From assembly GCA_022482815.1 (NCBI GenBank), contig JAKVOM010000001.1, forward strand, positions 2,500,946 to 2,564,945: a stretch of DNA of 64,000 nucleotides. The letters run 5' to 3'. Numbering within the stretch: position 1 is the first letter of the stretch; every line of letters starts with the position of its first letter. The position numbers and the translations under genes are program-made. Shown piece after piece: positions 16,947 through 26,993 of this stretch. Under the pieces are notes generated by a model that worked only from the letters and a program-made list of their open reading frames with translations, was not told the origin of the DNA and did no database searches. This DNA is from Acidaminococcus sp. (GTDB taxonomy: Bacteria > Bacillota > Negativicutes > Acidaminococcales > Acidaminococcaceae).

Positions 16947-18329
16947 TTAAAACATTTCATTGACGATATAGGAAACATTATTCTTTCCTTCCCGGTGATC
17001 ACTGCCTGTCTTCGCTATAGTGACGGAATACCGTTCATCGCCATGATAAATTAATTTATAATGTTTCCCGTCTTCCTTGATAACAAAGCCAAATTTCTCA
17101 AGATCCCTGCGCAGACCATCCCCCATCTTTCCGTAGCCATTTAAAAGACGGCGGATAGTCTTTTTGTGCTGCTCTACTAAATGGCCGAATTGATTTTCGT
17201 TCAGGATATCTTCCAACACGTCCCGGCGACGCGTTTTCTTATCAGGAAGATTATTTTTCTTTTCTTCCAGGATGGAGAGAAGGATTTCCCGGATTTCTCC
17301 CTCATATAAGTCGTGCTCCTGCCCTCTGTAAAGAATGGGTTCCTTACTGCCGCCCATCGTGCTCATTTTCCTGCGCAGCCCGGCAAGTTCTGCTTCAAGG
17401 GACATACGGCGCTGCTGCAGCACCTGATTCTGCTTTTCAAGCTGGGCATTTTCATCCATCGCAGCCTCAAGAAGATCATTATCTTCATCTTGATTCTTTA
17501 TTTTCTCCCTGAGTCCTTCTATACGGCGGGCCAGCAGGGCATTTTGTACGCCTTCCCACGTTTCGAGAGAATCAATGACCTGCACATTAAGGAAAAAGGC
17601 AATAAGCCGGCAGATTCGGTTTAGAAAGGCTTCGCCGCTTTCACTACCACCAGCCTTTACGACTTCTTTTCTCCCGTTAGGAAAACAAATACCAATAGCT
17701 CCATTGTCCGCAATTTCGGGCAGCGTTCCATTTGAAGCGGCAGTAAATACGTGAGCCTGTCCTTTCAAACGCCATGCGAAAGCCTCTGCATCGCAGGGCA
17801 ATTGATTTTTCTTGTCCCTGGATATATAGACGAGGGGCAGACGATACGCATCCGAATGACGAAAGGCGTCCTGAAGAAAAGATACCTGTTCCGAATCCAC
17901 CATTTGGGGCTGACTCAAAATCGGAATTTTTCCATCATCCTGGACGTATCCTTCACGAATGAGGAGCGAAATGAAATAGGGTGTTGAAAACCGGATATTT
18001 TCCATTAACGCTCCCTCGGAGTACGTCCGGTCCAGCCGGATTGCCATCTTGTGGCTGCGGAAATTCATGATATAGTCTGTATCCCAAATGGTGCCGTCAG
18101 GATCCCGCTTTTCATAGCGGACTGCCTCAATGGCCTGTTCTTCCAGATTTTGAAAAGCGAGCCATAAGCGGTCGTTCCCATATCGAATATTCAATTCTCC
18201 GTTCCAGGTAATTCCGGAAATAATATTATCCTGGTGAGGACTTTCCTGGTTCCAACGAATAACCAGTTCTATAAAGGCATCCAGTGTCAGTGATTCCTTG
18301 ATACAAAGTACTGTAGAGTAAAGCAGCAT
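16947..18329 (-). CDS. Uncharacterised coiled-coil protein with HicA-like C-terminus
   Basis: I do not recognise the full 460-residue protein. It has an N-terminal alpha/beta region (1-140), a middle region (about 160-225) with LPLVYISRDKKNQLPCDAEA followed by a Gly-rich hydrophobic core, a charged coiled coil (about 262-325), a basic segment (about 362-398), and a C-terminal 55 residues whose pattern LEKFGFVIKEDGKHYKLIYH then SDHREGKN resembles the small HicA mRNA-interferase fold, with His423 where HicA has its catalytic His. No HicB-like antitoxin gene is adjacent. It is a lone gene between glmS and rpsO, flanked by a repeat element, which suggests an accessory insertion. A regulatory, RNA-binding or defence role is possible. 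The gene itself is well supported; its function is not. Confidence 0.7.
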   Translation of the reverse strand: MLLYSTVLCIKESLTLDAFIELVIRWNQESPHQDNIISGITWNGELNIRYGNDRLWLAFQNLEEQAIEAVRYEKRDPDGTIWDTDYIMNFRSHKMAIRLDRTYSEGALMENIRFSTPYFISLLIREGYVQDDGKIPILSQPQMVDSEQVSFLQDAFRHSDAYRLPLVYISRDKKNQLPCDAEAFAWRLKGQAHVFTAASNGTLPEIADNGAIGICFPNGRKEVVKAGGSESGEAFLNRICRLIAFFLNVQVIDSLETWEGVQNALLARRIEGLREKIKNQDEDNDLLEAAMDENAQLEKQNQVLQQRRMSLEAELAGLRRKMSTMGGSKEPILYRGQEHDLYEGEIREILLSILEEKKNNLPDKKTRRRDVLEDILNENQFGHLVEQHKKTIRRLLNGYGKMGDGLRRDLEKFGFVIKEDGKHYKLIYHGDERYSVTIAKTGSDHREGKNNVSYIVNEMF

Positions 18330-18448
18330 CGAACTGTTCCTTTCGTGAATATATTCTAATGATTATTGTACCATGAAAAAGTGTATAAAAGCAGCCGGCA
18401 AGCGGATAAGTAAACTTCCTCCGTCAGTTTGATAATTCAATAGCTATC

Positions 18449-18516
18449 TTCCCTCCTTCCGACTGCGTGGAAGGAGGTGATAGAAGATAAGCAAACCTCC
18501 GTCGTCGGTTTGCTTT
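18449..18516. repeat. Double-hairpin repeat element, copy 2
   Basis: The hairpin cctccttcc/ggaaggagg around gactgcgt is followed by gataagcaaacctcc and a second hairpin gcaaacc/ggtttgc. The string ccgactgcgtggaaggaggt is identical to copies near 1098 and 54858. It lies between the coiled-coil protein gene and the rpsO terminator. Confidence 0.8.
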
Positions 18517-18521
18517 GAAAT

Positions 18522-18556
18522 TAAAAACCCCGGAAAGCACAAGGCTTTCCGGGGTG
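18522..18556 (-). terminator. Terminator of rpsO
   Basis: A perfect 11-bp stem ccccggaaagc (18528-18538) / gctttccgggg (18544-18554), followed on the minus strand by five T residues. Confidence 0.93.
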
Positions 18557-18570
18557 ACACGTCAGAAAAA

Positions 18571-18837
18571 TTACTTTCTCAGACCCAGTCTGTCAACGAT
18601 AGATCTGTATCTTTCGATGTTCTTCTTCATAAGGTAGTTCAACAGACCACGACGCTGACCAACCATTTTCAGCAGGCCGCGGCGGGAATGATGGTCCTTC
18701 TTGTTGTTCTTCAGATGTTCAGTCAGATAGTTGATGCGTTCCGTCAGGATTGCAATCTGAACTTCAGGAGAACCAGTATCAGCTTCGTTGATACGATAGG
18801 TTTCGATTAATTCTTTCTTTCTTGCAGGTGTTAACAT
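18571..18837 (-). CDS. rpsO: 30S ribosomal protein S15
   Basis: This 88-residue ribosomal protein binds the central domain of 16S rRNA early in 30S assembly. The sequence is a textbook S15: [35 protein letters not shown] and a C-terminal [12 protein letters not shown]. The start at 18837 (MLTPARKK) matches the family length and has GAGGAGG upstream; the frame stays open further 5' but that part is leader. A promoter with a GC-rich leader hairpin precedes it, the usual place for S15 autoregulation. It follows ribF at the end of the infB supercluster, as in many Firmicutes, but has its own promoter. Confidence 0.98.
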   Translation of the reverse strand: MLTPARKKELIETYRINEADTGSPEVQIAILTERINYLTEHLKNNKKDHHSRRGLLKMVGQRRGLLNYLMKKNIERYRSIVDRLGLRK

Positions 18838-18917
18838 TGTTTTTTTCCTCCTCGATACTTTAAATGCCATAACTGCAGCCGGCGTTGGAGATCGCTCGAC
18901 AGCGTTAAGGTTAATGA

Positions 18918-18972
18918 TGCGGGCCGATTGCGGCCCGGGGCTTATTATACCATAGTAAGATAGTCTACACAA
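18918..18972 (-). promoter_or_regulatory. rpsO promoter and leader hairpin
   Basis: TTGTGT (18967-18972) and TATAAT (18944-18949) spaced by 17 bp with an extended TG before the -10. The first transcribed bases form gggccg-caat-cggccc (about 18921-18936). In other bacteria S15 represses its own mRNA through a leader structure; that this hairpin does so here is an inference. Confidence 0.6.
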
Positions 18973-19069
18973 CAAAAAATATAAAAAGTTCGGCATTACC
19001 GGCAAAACTGGCGGTTTATTCCAAGACCATGAGCGCTCTTTACTGGCAGCGTCGCAAGACACTGCCGGT

Positions 19070-19990
19070 TTACTCACCCGAAAGAATCGTCTCCCGGTCT
19101 TTTTTTAGCTGCTCCATGAGCTCTTCAGCTGAAGCAAATTGATGCTCGTCACGAATCTTGCGCAGCAGGGCAACACGCAGGTAATCTCCGTAAAGGTCGC
19201 CGTGGAAACCAATGATATGCGCCTCCAGCGTCACCTTTTCAAGTGCAAAGGTAGGATTCTTTCCGATGTTCACCATGACCTTATAGCGTCTGCCGTCCAC
19301 AACGGATTCGCCTTCATAGACTCCATCAGCCGGTACGGCCATCTTCGTTCCCGTCAGATCCAGATTGGCGGTCGGGAATCCCATCTTACGGCCGCGCTGG
19401 TAACCGGGCACGACTTTTCCCTGCATGACGTAGGGCCGCCCCAGCATTTTTCTGGCAAGGGCCACATCGCCTTCCTTGATGGCCTTGCGAATCTGGGTAC
19501 TGCTCACAATGAGCCCGTCCATCTTCAGCAGCGGGCAGGAAAGAATTTTCAGCCCGTACTTGCCGCCCTGCATATTCAGGTACTGGACATTGCCGCGTCC
19601 GCCGGATCCAAAGCTGAAATTCATACCAATACTGACTGCACGAACGCCAAGATTTTTCAAAAGCTGCAGAAAGTCATCTGCCGACATCTGAGAAAGCGAT
19701 TTTGTGAAGGGAATATTGATCAGCACATTGACGCCGAGACGTCTCATGATAATCTCTTTATCCCCATTGATGAGGAGCCGTTTCGGTTCCAGTTCCGGCA
19801 TCAGCGTGGCGAGCGGATGACTGCTGAACGTAAAAACCATCTTGCTGAGTCCGTGTGTCTCTGCATAACGGTTACACGTGCTGATGACCCTTTGGTGTCC
19901 CAGATGCAGGCCGTCAAACGTGCCAAGTGCCGCCGCTGAAGGTTCAAGAGGTGCAGTTTGCAATTCTTCAAAACTAGTTATGATTCTCAT
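19070..19990 (-). CDS. ribF: Bifunctional riboflavin kinase / FAD synthetase
   Basis: This 306-residue enzyme phosphorylates riboflavin to FMN and adenylates FMN to FAD. The N-terminal FAD synthetase domain has the nucleotidyltransferase motif [14 protein letters not shown]; the ISSTQIRK-type motif appears as [10 protein letters not shown]. The C-terminal riboflavin kinase domain has [15 protein letters not shown] and a GVYEG strand. The length is standard. It is 14 bp downstream of truB, the last gene of the rimP-nusA-infB operon. No FMN riboswitch is seen in front of it, so control is probably by the operon. Confidence 0.97.
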   Translation of the reverse strand: MRIITSFEELQTAPLEPSAAALGTFDGLHLGHQRVISTCNRYAETHGLSKMVFTFSSHPLATLMPELEPKRLLINGDKEIIMRRLGVNVLINIPFTKSLSQMSADDFLQLLKNLGVRAVSIGMNFSFGSGGRGNVQYLNMQGGKYGLKILSCPLLKMDGLIVSSTQIRKAIKEGDVALARKMLGRPYVMQGKVVPGYQRGRKMGFPTANLDLTGTKMAVPADGVYEGESVVDGRRYKVMVNIGKNPTFALEKVTLEAHIIGFHGDLYGDYLRVALLRKIRDEHQFASAEELMEQLKKDRETILSGE

Positions 19991-20004
19991 GCGATTTCAG
20001 CCTT

Positions 20005-20880
20005 TTATTTCTCAGTTTCGGGAATATAAATGATTTTATGCGCACAGAGCCGCCCATTTTTTGCTTCTGCCAGCCCGATGACGGGGCCGTCCGAAAGAGC
20101 TACACAATAGAGTGTGCCTTCCGTAAGACCCGGCAGCGTCGTGGCAACACCTTGGGCAATGCGCCTTCCCTGCAGAGGGTTAACGACGATCCGCGGGAAT
20201 TCTTTTAAAATAAATTCTACCGGCAGCATGCAGGCTTCCGGATTTTCGGCAATTTCTTCCAGCGTATGTGCCATTGCAAGGGTAAACATGCCGGCAGATG
20301 TCCGCAGAAGAAAACTCATCGTTCCCTTCATGCCGAGTGCCGCCGCAATATCCTCACACAGCGTGCGGATAAAAGTTCCCTTGGAGCAGTCCACATCAAA
20401 AAGTAGTTTTGCTCCGTCATAGGCGATGCGCTTCAGTTTATAGATGATGATTGGTCTGGGACTGCGCTCTACTTCAATGCCTTTGCGGGCCAGTTTATAA
20501 AGCTTCTGTCCCCCCACACTGATTGCCGAATACATCGGAGGAATCTGTGTGCCTTCCCCAAGGAAAGAAGCAAGAACGCGGTCGAGTTCTTCCACGGGCA
20601 CCTGGCGAACAGGGCTTTTTTCCAGGACCTTGCCCTCGAGATCACCCGTATCGGTCTTCATGCCGAAAGTCAATTCAGCACGGTACGTTTTGCGGTCGTG
20701 AGCGGCATATTCCAAAAACCGAGCAGCCGTCCCCGTAAAAACAGGAAGTACGCCCGCCGCCATGGGGTCGAGCGTACCGCCATGCCCAATCTTCTTCATG
20801 TTCAAAATCTTGCGCATGGCCCCCACTACATCGTGGCTGGTCATGCCCGGTGGTTTCAGTACGTTAAAGATGCCATCCAT
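20005..20880 (-). CDS. truB: tRNA pseudouridine(55) synthase
   Basis: This 291-residue enzyme converts U55 in the T-loop of nearly all tRNAs to pseudouridine. The catalytic aspartate sits in [16 protein letters not shown]; other landmarks are the N-terminal [33 protein letters not shown], and [19 protein letters not shown]-like C-terminal region follows ([12 protein letters not shown]). Its start codon shares a base with the nrnA stop codon, so translation is coupled. Its position between nrnA and ribF is conserved in Firmicutes. Confidence 0.97.
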   Translation of the reverse strand: MDGIFNVLKPPGMTSHDVVGAMRKILNMKKIGHGGTLDPMAAGVLPVFTGTAARFLEYAAHDRKTYRAELTFGMKTDTGDLEGKVLEKSPVRQVPVEELDRVLASFLGEGTQIPPMYSAISVGGQKLYKLARKGIEVERSPRPIIIYKLKRIAYDGAKLLFDVDCSKGTFIRTLCEDIAAALGMKGTMSFLLRTSAGMFTLAMAHTLEEIAENPEACMLPVEFILKEFPRIVVNPLQGRRIAQGVATTLPGLTEGTLYCVALSDGPVIGLAEAKNGRLCAHKIIYIPETEK

Positions 20881-21839
20881 TATTTCAAATTCCTTACTGC
20901 CTGGATAAGAGCATCTACTACTCGCTTCTTAGCTGCCTGTAAAGGCGCATTCACTGTGCAGCCTGCAGCGCGTACGTGTCCGCCTCCGCCAAAGCTCAAG
21001 GCCACGGCGCTGACGTCAACATTTTTGGAACGCATGCTGACCCGCGTCACTGCAGGTTCCACTTCCTTAAACATGACAGCCGCATCAACACCCTCTACAT
21101 AACGCGGATAATAGATAAAGCTGTCCGTCGGAATGTCTTTGTTGTACAGTTCATGCGAAATCTCCATGGACGCCACCTTGCCGTCTTCGTAAAAAGTCAG
21201 CGTCGGCAGTACTTTGCGCAGCAGTTCCATAGTTTCTCGTGACTTCATTTCAAGGCGGTCAGAAATTTCTGCGGCATGAATTCCATAACCCAGAAGATCA
21301 GCTCCTGCCCGCATTGCCTTTACCGTTGTATTGGCGTATTTGAAATAGCCGCAGTCCGTGACAATAGCTGTATAAAGACACAGTGCTGTTTCGTAATCAA
21401 ACTCCACGTCATTTGCCTTTAAGATATCGTAAATAATTTCACCGGTTGCACTGGCCTCTGCATCCAGAAGCAGTGATTCGGCGTATTTGGTATTGGAAAT
21501 GTGATGGTCAATGTTGACAAGGGTTCCTGTAAGTACCTTTTCACAAAGCCCCATCCTGTCCGCCGAACTGATATCGATGGATACAACCAGATCAAAGGCA
21601 AGAGTCTTACCCTCTTCGGGATGTTCGTAGTCCTTGATGCCCGGCAGGAAATCCATATTTCCGGGTACATCGTCATCGACAAAAAGACGGACGTCCTTTC
21701 CCTTCTGCCGCAGCACGCGGGCCAGTCCCAGGGCTGCGCCCAGCGTATCACCGTCAGGACCGATATGGCTGACAAGAGCCAGTTTCCCGGCTCCCATAAG
21801 CATCTGCCACATTTCCTTGTAATCCACGATTTTACTCAT
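20880..21839 (-). CDS. nrnA: Bifunctional oligoribonuclease / pAp phosphatase (DHH family)
   Basis: This 319-residue DHH-DHHA1 phosphoesterase degrades short oligoribonucleotides (nanoRNA) and dephosphorylates 3'-phosphoadenosine 5'-phosphate. Metal-binding motifs are [21 protein letters not shown] and the DHH motif in NIDHHISN; the C-terminal DHHA1 domain has [12 protein letters not shown]. It overlaps rbfA by 8 bp and abuts truB, so all three are translated from one message. This order (rbfA-nrnA-truB) is the standard Gram-positive one. Confidence 0.95.
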   Translation of the reverse strand: MSKIVDYKEMWQMLMGAGKLALVSHIGPDGDTLGAALGLARVLRQKGKDVRLFVDDDVPGNMDFLPGIKDYEHPEEGKTLAFDLVVSIDISSADRMGLCEKVLTGTLVNIDHHISNTKYAESLLLDAEASATGEIIYDILKANDVEFDYETALCLYTAIVTDCGYFKYANTTVKAMRAGADLLGYGIHAAEISDRLEMKSRETMELLRKVLPTLTFYEDGKVASMEISHELYNKDIPTDSFIYYPRYVEGVDAAVMFKEVEPAVTRVSMRSKNVDVSAVALSFGGGGHVRAAGCTVNAPLQAAKKRVVDALIQAVRNLK

Positions 21840-22191
21840 GATGAGCTTCTTTCTCTTTGATTTCCTTCAGGATGGATTCAATATGGGCACTGTATTCCAT
21901 CGAAGTATCCTTATGGAAACTCAGAATGGGAGCCACTCTGAGATCGATACGGTGAGCAATTTCAGAACGGAAATATCCCAGTCCGTTCTGCAGCCCCTTC
22001 CAAGCCTGATCCTGCTGCTCCGGAGTACCGTACAAGCTTACATACACCTTGGCGTAAGAGAGGTCATTGCTGACCTCCACGCCCGTTACGGTAACAAACT
22101 TGATCCGCGGATCCTTTACGTCCCGGATGAGCATCGTACTCAGTTCTTGTTTGATCAGTGCCTGTAATTTTTCTGCACGAAGTTTTCCCAT
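21832..22191 (-). CDS. rbfA: 30S ribosome-binding factor A
   Basis: This 119-residue KH-fold protein binds immature 30S subunits and helps process the 5' end of 16S rRNA. It begins MGKLRAEKLQALIKQELSTM, with KDPRIKFVTVTGVEVSNDLSYAKVYVS as the central strand pattern and IDLRVAPILSFHKDTS at the C-terminal half, all typical. It lies 2 bp downstream of infB and overlaps nrnA by 8 bp. The length is normal. Confidence 0.96.
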   Translation of the reverse strand: MGKLRAEKLQALIKQELSTMLIRDVKDPRIKFVTVTGVEVSNDLSYAKVYVSLYGTPEQQDQAWKGLQNGLGYFRSEIAHRIDLRVAPILSFHKDTSMEYSAHIESILKEIKEKEAHHE

Positions 22192-22193
22192 GC

Positions 22194-24833
22194 TTACTCC
22201 TTACTTTCGGGGTTCACTTCTTCCATGATATAGACTTCCAACTGGTCGCCTTCACGGATATCGCGGTAATCCTTTATCGTCAGGCCGCATTCGAAGTTTG
22301 CCGCCACTTCTTTCACGTCATCCTTGAACCGGCGCAGGGAATCAAGTTCGCCTTCATGAATGACAATACCGTCACGAATCAAACGAATCTTGGAAGTGCG
22401 GGTAATCTTACCATCCTTCACATAAGCACCGGCAATGAGCATCTTGTTGATGGGGATTACCTTGCGGATTTCCACATGGCCGATAATGTTTTCCTTGTAC
22501 TTCGGTGCCAGCATGCCATTGATAGCATCTTTTACATCGTTCAAAGCATCGTAGATGACGCGATACGTACGAATATCGACTTTTTCGGCATCAGCGGCCT
22601 TGCGCGCATTGGCGTCAGGACGGACGTTGAAACCGATGATCAGGGCATTGGAGGCACTGGCCAGCATAACATCGGACTCATTGATGGTACCGACGCCGGA
22701 GTGCACGACAACGACCTTGACTTCATTATTCTTGATGTTCGTCAGAGCCTGGTCCAGAGCCTCAATCGTACCCTGAACATCAGCCTTGACAACAATATTC
22801 AATTCCTTCATTTCGCCTTCCTGGATGCGGTTGAAGATGTCATCCAGGGAAACCTTGGCTTTCTTCTGCTCTTCCATCTTGGCCTTGGCCAGACGTTTTT
22901 CAGCAATAGTCCGGCACAGATGTTCATCGAGCGCATCCATAAAGTCGCCCGCTTCCGGTACATCGTTCAGGCCCAGCACCTCGACAGGCGTGGAAGGCAG
23001 TGCCTTCTTAACCTTTTCACCGCGGTCATTGACCATAGCACGTACTTTACCATAAGTCGTTCCGCACAGGATAGAATCGCCAATATGCAGCGTACCTCTG
23101 TCGATGAGGACGGTAGCAACAGGGCCGCGGCCCTTATCAAGCTTAGCTTCAATAATCGTGCCGTGTGCCGGCAGTTTCGGGTTGGCCTTCAATTCGAGCA
23201 TATCAGCTTCAAGCAGAATCATTTCCAAAATATCGGAAATACCGGTCTTCTGACGGGCCGAAACGGGAACCATGATGGTATCGCCGCCCCAGGCTTCCGG
23301 AATGAGGCCCTGTTCGGAAAGCTGCTGCATAACAAATTCAGGATTAGCGCCTTCCTTATCAATCTTGTTGATAGCGACAATGATAGGTACCTTTGCCGCA
23401 CGAGCGTGGTGAATAGCCTCGATGGTCTGCGGCATAACACCGTCATCGGCAGCTACAACGAGGACTGCAATATCGGTGACCTGAGCGCCGCGTGCACGCA
23501 TTGCCGTGAATGCTTCGTGGCCCGGCGTATCAAGGAAGACTATCGGACGGCCCTGGCAGATAACACGGTAAGCACCGATGTGCTGCGTGATACCGCCGGC
23601 TTCACGAGCCGTTACGTTGGTCTTGCGGATGGCATCCAGAAGGGACGTCTTACCATGGTCAACGTGCCCCATAACCGTAACAACAGGCGGTCTGGGAACA
23701 CGCAGTGCCGGATCATCATAGACTTCCGGTACTTCCGTCGGATCAGCTTCAGGAGGCGGTTCCTTGACTTCACAGTCAAATTCAAGTCCGACAAGTTCTG
23801 CAGTATCATGGTCGATTTCCTGATTGATGGTAACCATCTTACCCAGCAGGAACAGCTTCTTGATGACTTCATTGACATCGCGGCCGATCAGTTTGGCGAA
23901 ATCCTTGACGCTGATGCTCTCCCCGACTTCCACACTGGTCGGTCTTACGACTTCGACCTTCTTCGGTGCGGCATTTTGATTTTGTTTCTTGTTCTTATGG
24001 CTCTTCATCATATGATCTGCGCTATGTGTCTGGCGGGTCTCACGACTTGCATAAGAGCCCTTGATTTTCTCCTTCTTTTCCTTACGACCGAAATTATTGC
24101 CGCGTCTGCCCATATCCTTACCGGCATGGGTGCTGTTCATGCCCACAGCTGTTTCCTGACGGCTGCCATGCTGATTGTTCTTTTTATTGAACTGGCCGCT
24201 GTGAGCATTATTGCGGTTGTCATTATGATGGAAGTTGTTACGACTATTATTACCGCCGCGGTTTTGGTAATTATTGCGGTCATTGCCGCTGCGGTTAAAG
24301 TTACTGCCGTGATTCTCATTGCGGCGATTTCCGTCACGATTGTTATCACGGTTACCGCCGCGATTATCGCGGTTATCCCGATTGCCTCCATGGAAATCAT
24401 GGGCATTGTCATGGCGGTTCCGATTTTCATTGCGGCCGCCAAAATTATTATTCCGATTCTCGTTGTTCCGGTTTTCTACAGGACGATTAGAATGGTTCTC
24501 CGGACGAGCAGCCGATTTCTGATCTTTTACCGCAGCTTCATGGGCTGCTGCGGTAGCCTTGGGTGCGGACGCAGGACGCACAGGTGCAGCCGGTTTAACG
24601 GTCTTCTTTTCCGGGGCAGCCGGAGCTTTCTTCGGCTGAGCTTCTGCCTGTACCTTCTTAGGAGCTTCGGTCTTCTTGCCGGACAGTTCCTTCAGTACGA
24701 GCTGACGCATATCGTCATCCACGGAATTCAGACTGCTTTTCACAGCGACCTTATGCTTTTGAAGGACGTTCATCACGTCCTTGATATCTCTGTTTGCTTC
24801 TTTTGCAATTTCATATATTCTAAATTTTGTCAT
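22194..24833 (-). CDS. infB: Translation initiation factor IF-2
   Basis: This 879-residue GTPase brings initiator fMet-tRNA to the 30S subunit and promotes subunit joining. The N-terminal IF2N domain is followed by a long disordered region (about 113-250) very rich in Asn, Arg, Gly and His, then IF2N2 and the G domain: [15 protein letters not shown] (G1, near residue 390), DTPGHEAF (G3) and INKID (G4), and the C-terminal initiator-tRNA domain. The start at 24833 is chosen because GGAGGTG lies just upstream. It is co-transcribed with ylxQ upstream and rbfA downstream. The Asn/Arg/Gly-rich linker replaces the more usual Ala/Glu/Lys-rich linker. Confidence 0.97.
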   Translation of the reverse strand: MTKFRIYEIAKEANRDIKDVMNVLQKHKVAVKSSLNSVDDDMRQLVLKELSGKKTEAPKKVQAEAQPKKAPAAPEKKTVKPAAPVRPASAPKATAAAHEAAVKDQKSAARPENHSNRPVENRNNENRNNNFGGRNENRNRHDNAHDFHGGNRDNRDNRGGNRDNNRDGNRRNENHGSNFNRSGNDRNNYQNRGGNNSRNNFHHNDNRNNAHSGQFNKKNNQHGSRQETAVGMNSTHAGKDMGRRGNNFGRKEKKEKIKGSYASRETRQTHSADHMMKSHKNKKQNQNAAPKKVEVVRPTSVEVGESISVKDFAKLIGRDVNEVIKKLFLLGKMVTINQEIDHDTAELVGLEFDCEVKEPPPEADPTEVPEVYDDPALRVPRPPVVTVMGHVDHGKTSLLDAIRKTNVTAREAGGITQHIGAYRVICQGRPIVFLDTPGHEAFTAMRARGAQVTDIAVLVVAADDGVMPQTIEAIHHARAAKVPIIVAINKIDKEGANPEFVMQQLSEQGLIPEAWGGDTIMVPVSARQKTGISDILEMILLEADMLELKANPKLPAHGTIIEAKLDKGRGPVATVLIDRGTLHIGDSILCGTTYGKVRAMVNDRGEKVKKALPSTPVEVLGLNDVPEAGDFMDALDEHLCRTIAEKRLAKAKMEEQKKAKVSLDDIFNRIQEGEMKELNIVVKADVQGTIEALDQALTNIKNNEVKVVVVHSGVGTINESDVMLASASNALIIGFNVRPDANARKAADAEKVDIRTYRVIYDALNDVKDAINGMLAPKYKENIIGHVEIRKVIPINKMLIAGAYVKDGKITRTSKIRLIRDGIVIHEGELDSLRRFKDDVKEVAANFECGLTIKDYRDIREGDQLEVYIMEEVNPESKE

Positions 24834-24852
24834 CCGCACACCTCCAGTAAAT

Positions 24853-25146
24853 TTACACCATTAACTGCAGAAAATGGTGATCCAATATCACAACGGCAGC
24901 CCGGGGAGAACGTCCGATGGCAAGGCCCATGTCCGACATGGTAAGACCTTGGCGCACCGGCACCTTACAGCGGCGGCACAAACTTTCAATCCGGTCACGG
25001 GTCCTGTCAGAAACGTCCGATGCAATAAGCACGAGACAAGCCTGACCATTTTTCAGTGCGTCTTCCACACCTTGGTCGCCCGACGCCAGTTTCCCGGCTT
25101 TTTGTGCCAGTCCCAGGGCAAAATAAATTTGTTTATCACTTTTCAT
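24853..25146 (-). CDS. ylxQ: YlxQ: L7Ae-family K-turn RNA-binding protein
   Basis: This 97-residue protein belongs to the L7Ae/L30e/S12e/Gadd45 family. Members bind kink-turn RNA; YlxQ-type proteins are encoded between nusA and infB in Gram-positives and their exact role is unclear. Seen: [20 protein letters not shown], a lysine/glycine start typical of L7Ae proteins, then [16 protein letters not shown] and [20 protein letters not shown]. It overlaps ylxR by 11 bp and precedes infB, so it is surely co-transcribed with both. Confidence 0.9.
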   Translation of the reverse strand: MKSDKQIYFALGLAQKAGKLASGDQGVEDALKNGQACLVLIASDVSDRTRDRIESLCRRCKVPVRQGLTMSDMGLAIGRSPRAAVVILDHHFLQLMV

Positions 25147-25405
25147 GAGAAAGCTCCGTCAGCAAGGCATCCTTCGTTTCTGCCGATACAGAAACCTGCA
25201 GGGCCCGTTCCAGGCTCTTGGAATGAATAGCCTTATCAATGCAGGCAGGGTCAGGGCAGATGTACGCTCCACGTCCCGCCATCTTGCCGGTCTTGTCCAG
25301 GGCAACTGTCCCGTCCACCCGGCGTACAATACGGATTAATTCTTTCTTCGGTTTGGTTTGGCCGCAGCCGATACAAGTCCGCTGCGGGATCTTTTTTACT
25401 TTCAT
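25136..25405 (-). CDS. rnpM: YlxR/RnpM-family RNA-binding protein
   Basis: This 89-residue YlxR-fold protein is encoded next to nusA in most Gram-positives; in Bacillus the homologue has been reported to bind and modulate RNase P RNA. Diagnostic residues are the N-terminal RTCIGCGQTKPKKELIRIVR and GRGAYICPDPACIDKA. The start overlaps the nusA stop by 4 bp (ATGA) and the end overlaps ylxQ. The protein is of normal size. Assignment to the family is strong; the regulatory role is taken from the family. Confidence 0.92.
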   Translation of the reverse strand: MKVKKIPQRTCIGCGQTKPKKELIRIVRRVDGTVALDKTGKMAGRGAYICPDPACIDKAIHSKSLERALQVSVSAETKDALLTELSHEK

Positions 25406-26478
25406 TCTGCGTCACCGTTTTTACTGCCAAAAGCATCCGGTTCCTGTGCCGCCTGAGTCTCGCTCTTGATATCAATCTTCCAGCCGGTCAGTTTCGCAGC
25501 AAGGCGGGCATTCTGCCCTTCTTTGCCGATAGCCAGGGAAAGTTGATAATCCGGAACAATCACGCGGCAAATCTTATTGTCAGGATCGGCAATCGCCTTA
25601 TCCACCTTAGCGGGAGAAAGGGCGTTGGCTACGTATTCTTCAGGGTCTTCGCTGTATTTGACGATATCCACTTTTTCGCCGCGCAGTTCGTCAACGACGG
25701 TCTGAACGCGGCTCCCCTTCGGGCCGACGCAGGCTCCGACAGGGTCAACATTCGGATTCGTGCTGTGAACGGCAATCTTGGAACGCATACCCGGTTCACG
25801 GGCCACGCTGTCAATGACAACCGTACCGTCCTGGATTTCGGCTACTTCCAGCTCGAAAAGACGCTTCAGGAGGCCGGGATGAGTCCGGGACAGAATAATC
25901 TGCGGGCCCTTGGTCGTCTTCTTGACTTCTACGACGTAGCACTTCAGGCGTTCATGGTATTCATAGGTTTCATTAGGAATCTGTTCATTCGGCAGCAGTG
26001 TGCCTTCCGCACTCCCGAGGTCGATGAATACACTTTTTCCTTCAATGCGCTGCACGGTACCGGTTACGATGTCATTCTCGCGGTCGGAATATCTCGCATA
26101 CACCATGCCGCGCTCTGCTTCGCGAATACGCTGTACAATTACCTGCTTTGCGTTCTGGGCAGCAATGCGGCCGAAGTTTTTCGGAGTAATTTCCTCTTCG
26201 ATGACATCACCGGCCTGGTAATGGCTGTTGATTTTCTGGGCATCCGTTACAGACAATTCCGTGTTGGGGTCATGAACCTCATCCACGATGTTCTTGCGGG
26301 CATACACCTTGATTTCACCATTTTCTTTATCCATTGACACCCGTACATTCTGGGCAGATCCGAAATTCTTCTTGTACGCAGTAATCAGCGCTTCTTCCAC
26401 TGCACTGTACAGAAAATCTACAGAGATTCCCTTCTCCTTCCCAAGCTGTGCAATGGCTTTCACGAAATCTGCATTCAC
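25402..26478 (-). CDS. nusA: Transcription termination/antitermination factor NusA
   Basis: This 358-residue RNA-polymerase-binding factor modulates pausing, termination and antitermination. Domain order: N-terminal RNAP-binding domain (MNADFVKAIAQLGKEKGIS...), S1 domain (about 135-200, VTGTVQRIEGKSVFIDLGSA), and two KH domains (DPVGACVGPKGSRVQTVVDE; LSLAIGKEGQNARLAAKLTG). It lacks the C-terminal acidic repeats of proteobacterial NusA, as usual in Firmicutes. It follows rimP and overlaps ylxR. A terminator-like hairpin in the rimP leader may be the site of autoregulation. Confidence 0.97.
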   Translation of the reverse strand: MNADFVKAIAQLGKEKGISVDFLYSAVEEALITAYKKNFGSAQNVRVSMDKENGEIKVYARKNIVDEVHDPNTELSVTDAQKINSHYQAGDVIEEEITPKNFGRIAAQNAKQVIVQRIREAERGMVYARYSDRENDIVTGTVQRIEGKSVFIDLGSAEGTLLPNEQIPNETYEYHERLKCYVVEVKKTTKGPQIILSRTHPGLLKRLFELEVAEIQDGTVVIDSVAREPGMRSKIAVHSTNPNVDPVGACVGPKGSRVQTVVDELRGEKVDIVKYSEDPEEYVANALSPAKVDKAIADPDNKICRVIVPDYQLSLAIGKEGQNARLAAKLTGWKIDIKSETQAAQEPDAFGSKNGDAE

Positions 26479-26502
26479 TTTTTATTTCCTCCTTGTCTTT
26501 GT

Positions 26503-26967
26503 CTAAAAATCCAAATGCGGACGTACCGACGAGAGCAGTTTTCTGTCGATGACGAGTTTTCTATTCTTGAAATCTTTTACAGTCAATGAGGCATCATCAT
26601 GGGACAAAAGGACAACGCCGGGTAGATTCTTCTTTCCTTCATAAGGGGCATAAAATGCCAGGTCTACCTTCTGGCCGTAGTGGTCTGTAAAATCCTTATC
26701 TTTCTTCAGCGGACGATCGATGCCCGGGGAAGAAACTTCCAGATAATATTTTTCTTTGATAAAGTCCCTCGCGTCCAGCTCTTTTTCCAGATCGCCGCTG
26801 ACGGCGCTGCAGTCATCAATGTCGATGCCGCCTTCTTTATCGATGTAGACACGCAGGTACCAATCCCGTTCCCTGACGTATTCCACATCCACGAGTTCCA
26901 CACCGTACTTTTCCGCAATCGGCCGGGCCAGTTCCGCCACCTTTTTCACGATGTTGTTTTTGTCCAT
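26503..26967 (-). CDS. rimP: Ribosome maturation factor RimP
   Basis: This 154-residue protein is needed for 30S subunit maturation. It shows the typical AELARPIAEKYGVELVDVEYV, LRVYIDKEGGIDIDDCSAVS and YLEVSSPGIDRPLKKDKDF. The start at 26967 (MDKNNIVKK) matches family length; the frame is open 18 codons further up, but that part overlaps the leader hairpin. It is the first gene of the rimP-nusA-ylxR-ylxQ-infB-rbfA-nrnA-truB-ribF operon and has a predicted promoter about 100 bp upstream. Confidence 0.95.
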   Translation of the reverse strand: MDKNNIVKKVAELARPIAEKYGVELVDVEYVRERDWYLRVYIDKEGGIDIDDCSAVSGDLEKELDARDFIKEKYYLEVSSPGIDRPLKKDKDFTDHYGQKVDLAFYAPYEGKKNLPGVVLLSHDDASLTVKDFKNRKLVIDRKLLSSVRPHLDF

Positions 26968-26993
26968 TTCGGATTTTGCCTCTTTCCTTAAAG

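Noticed and set aside
22158-24944. A 928-codon open frame on the plus strand opposite infB
   Set aside because: It is fully antisense to a clearly real infB, has a Leu/Ile/Val/His-rich composition expected from reading the repetitive infB strand backwards, lacks a ribosome site and matches no family pattern.
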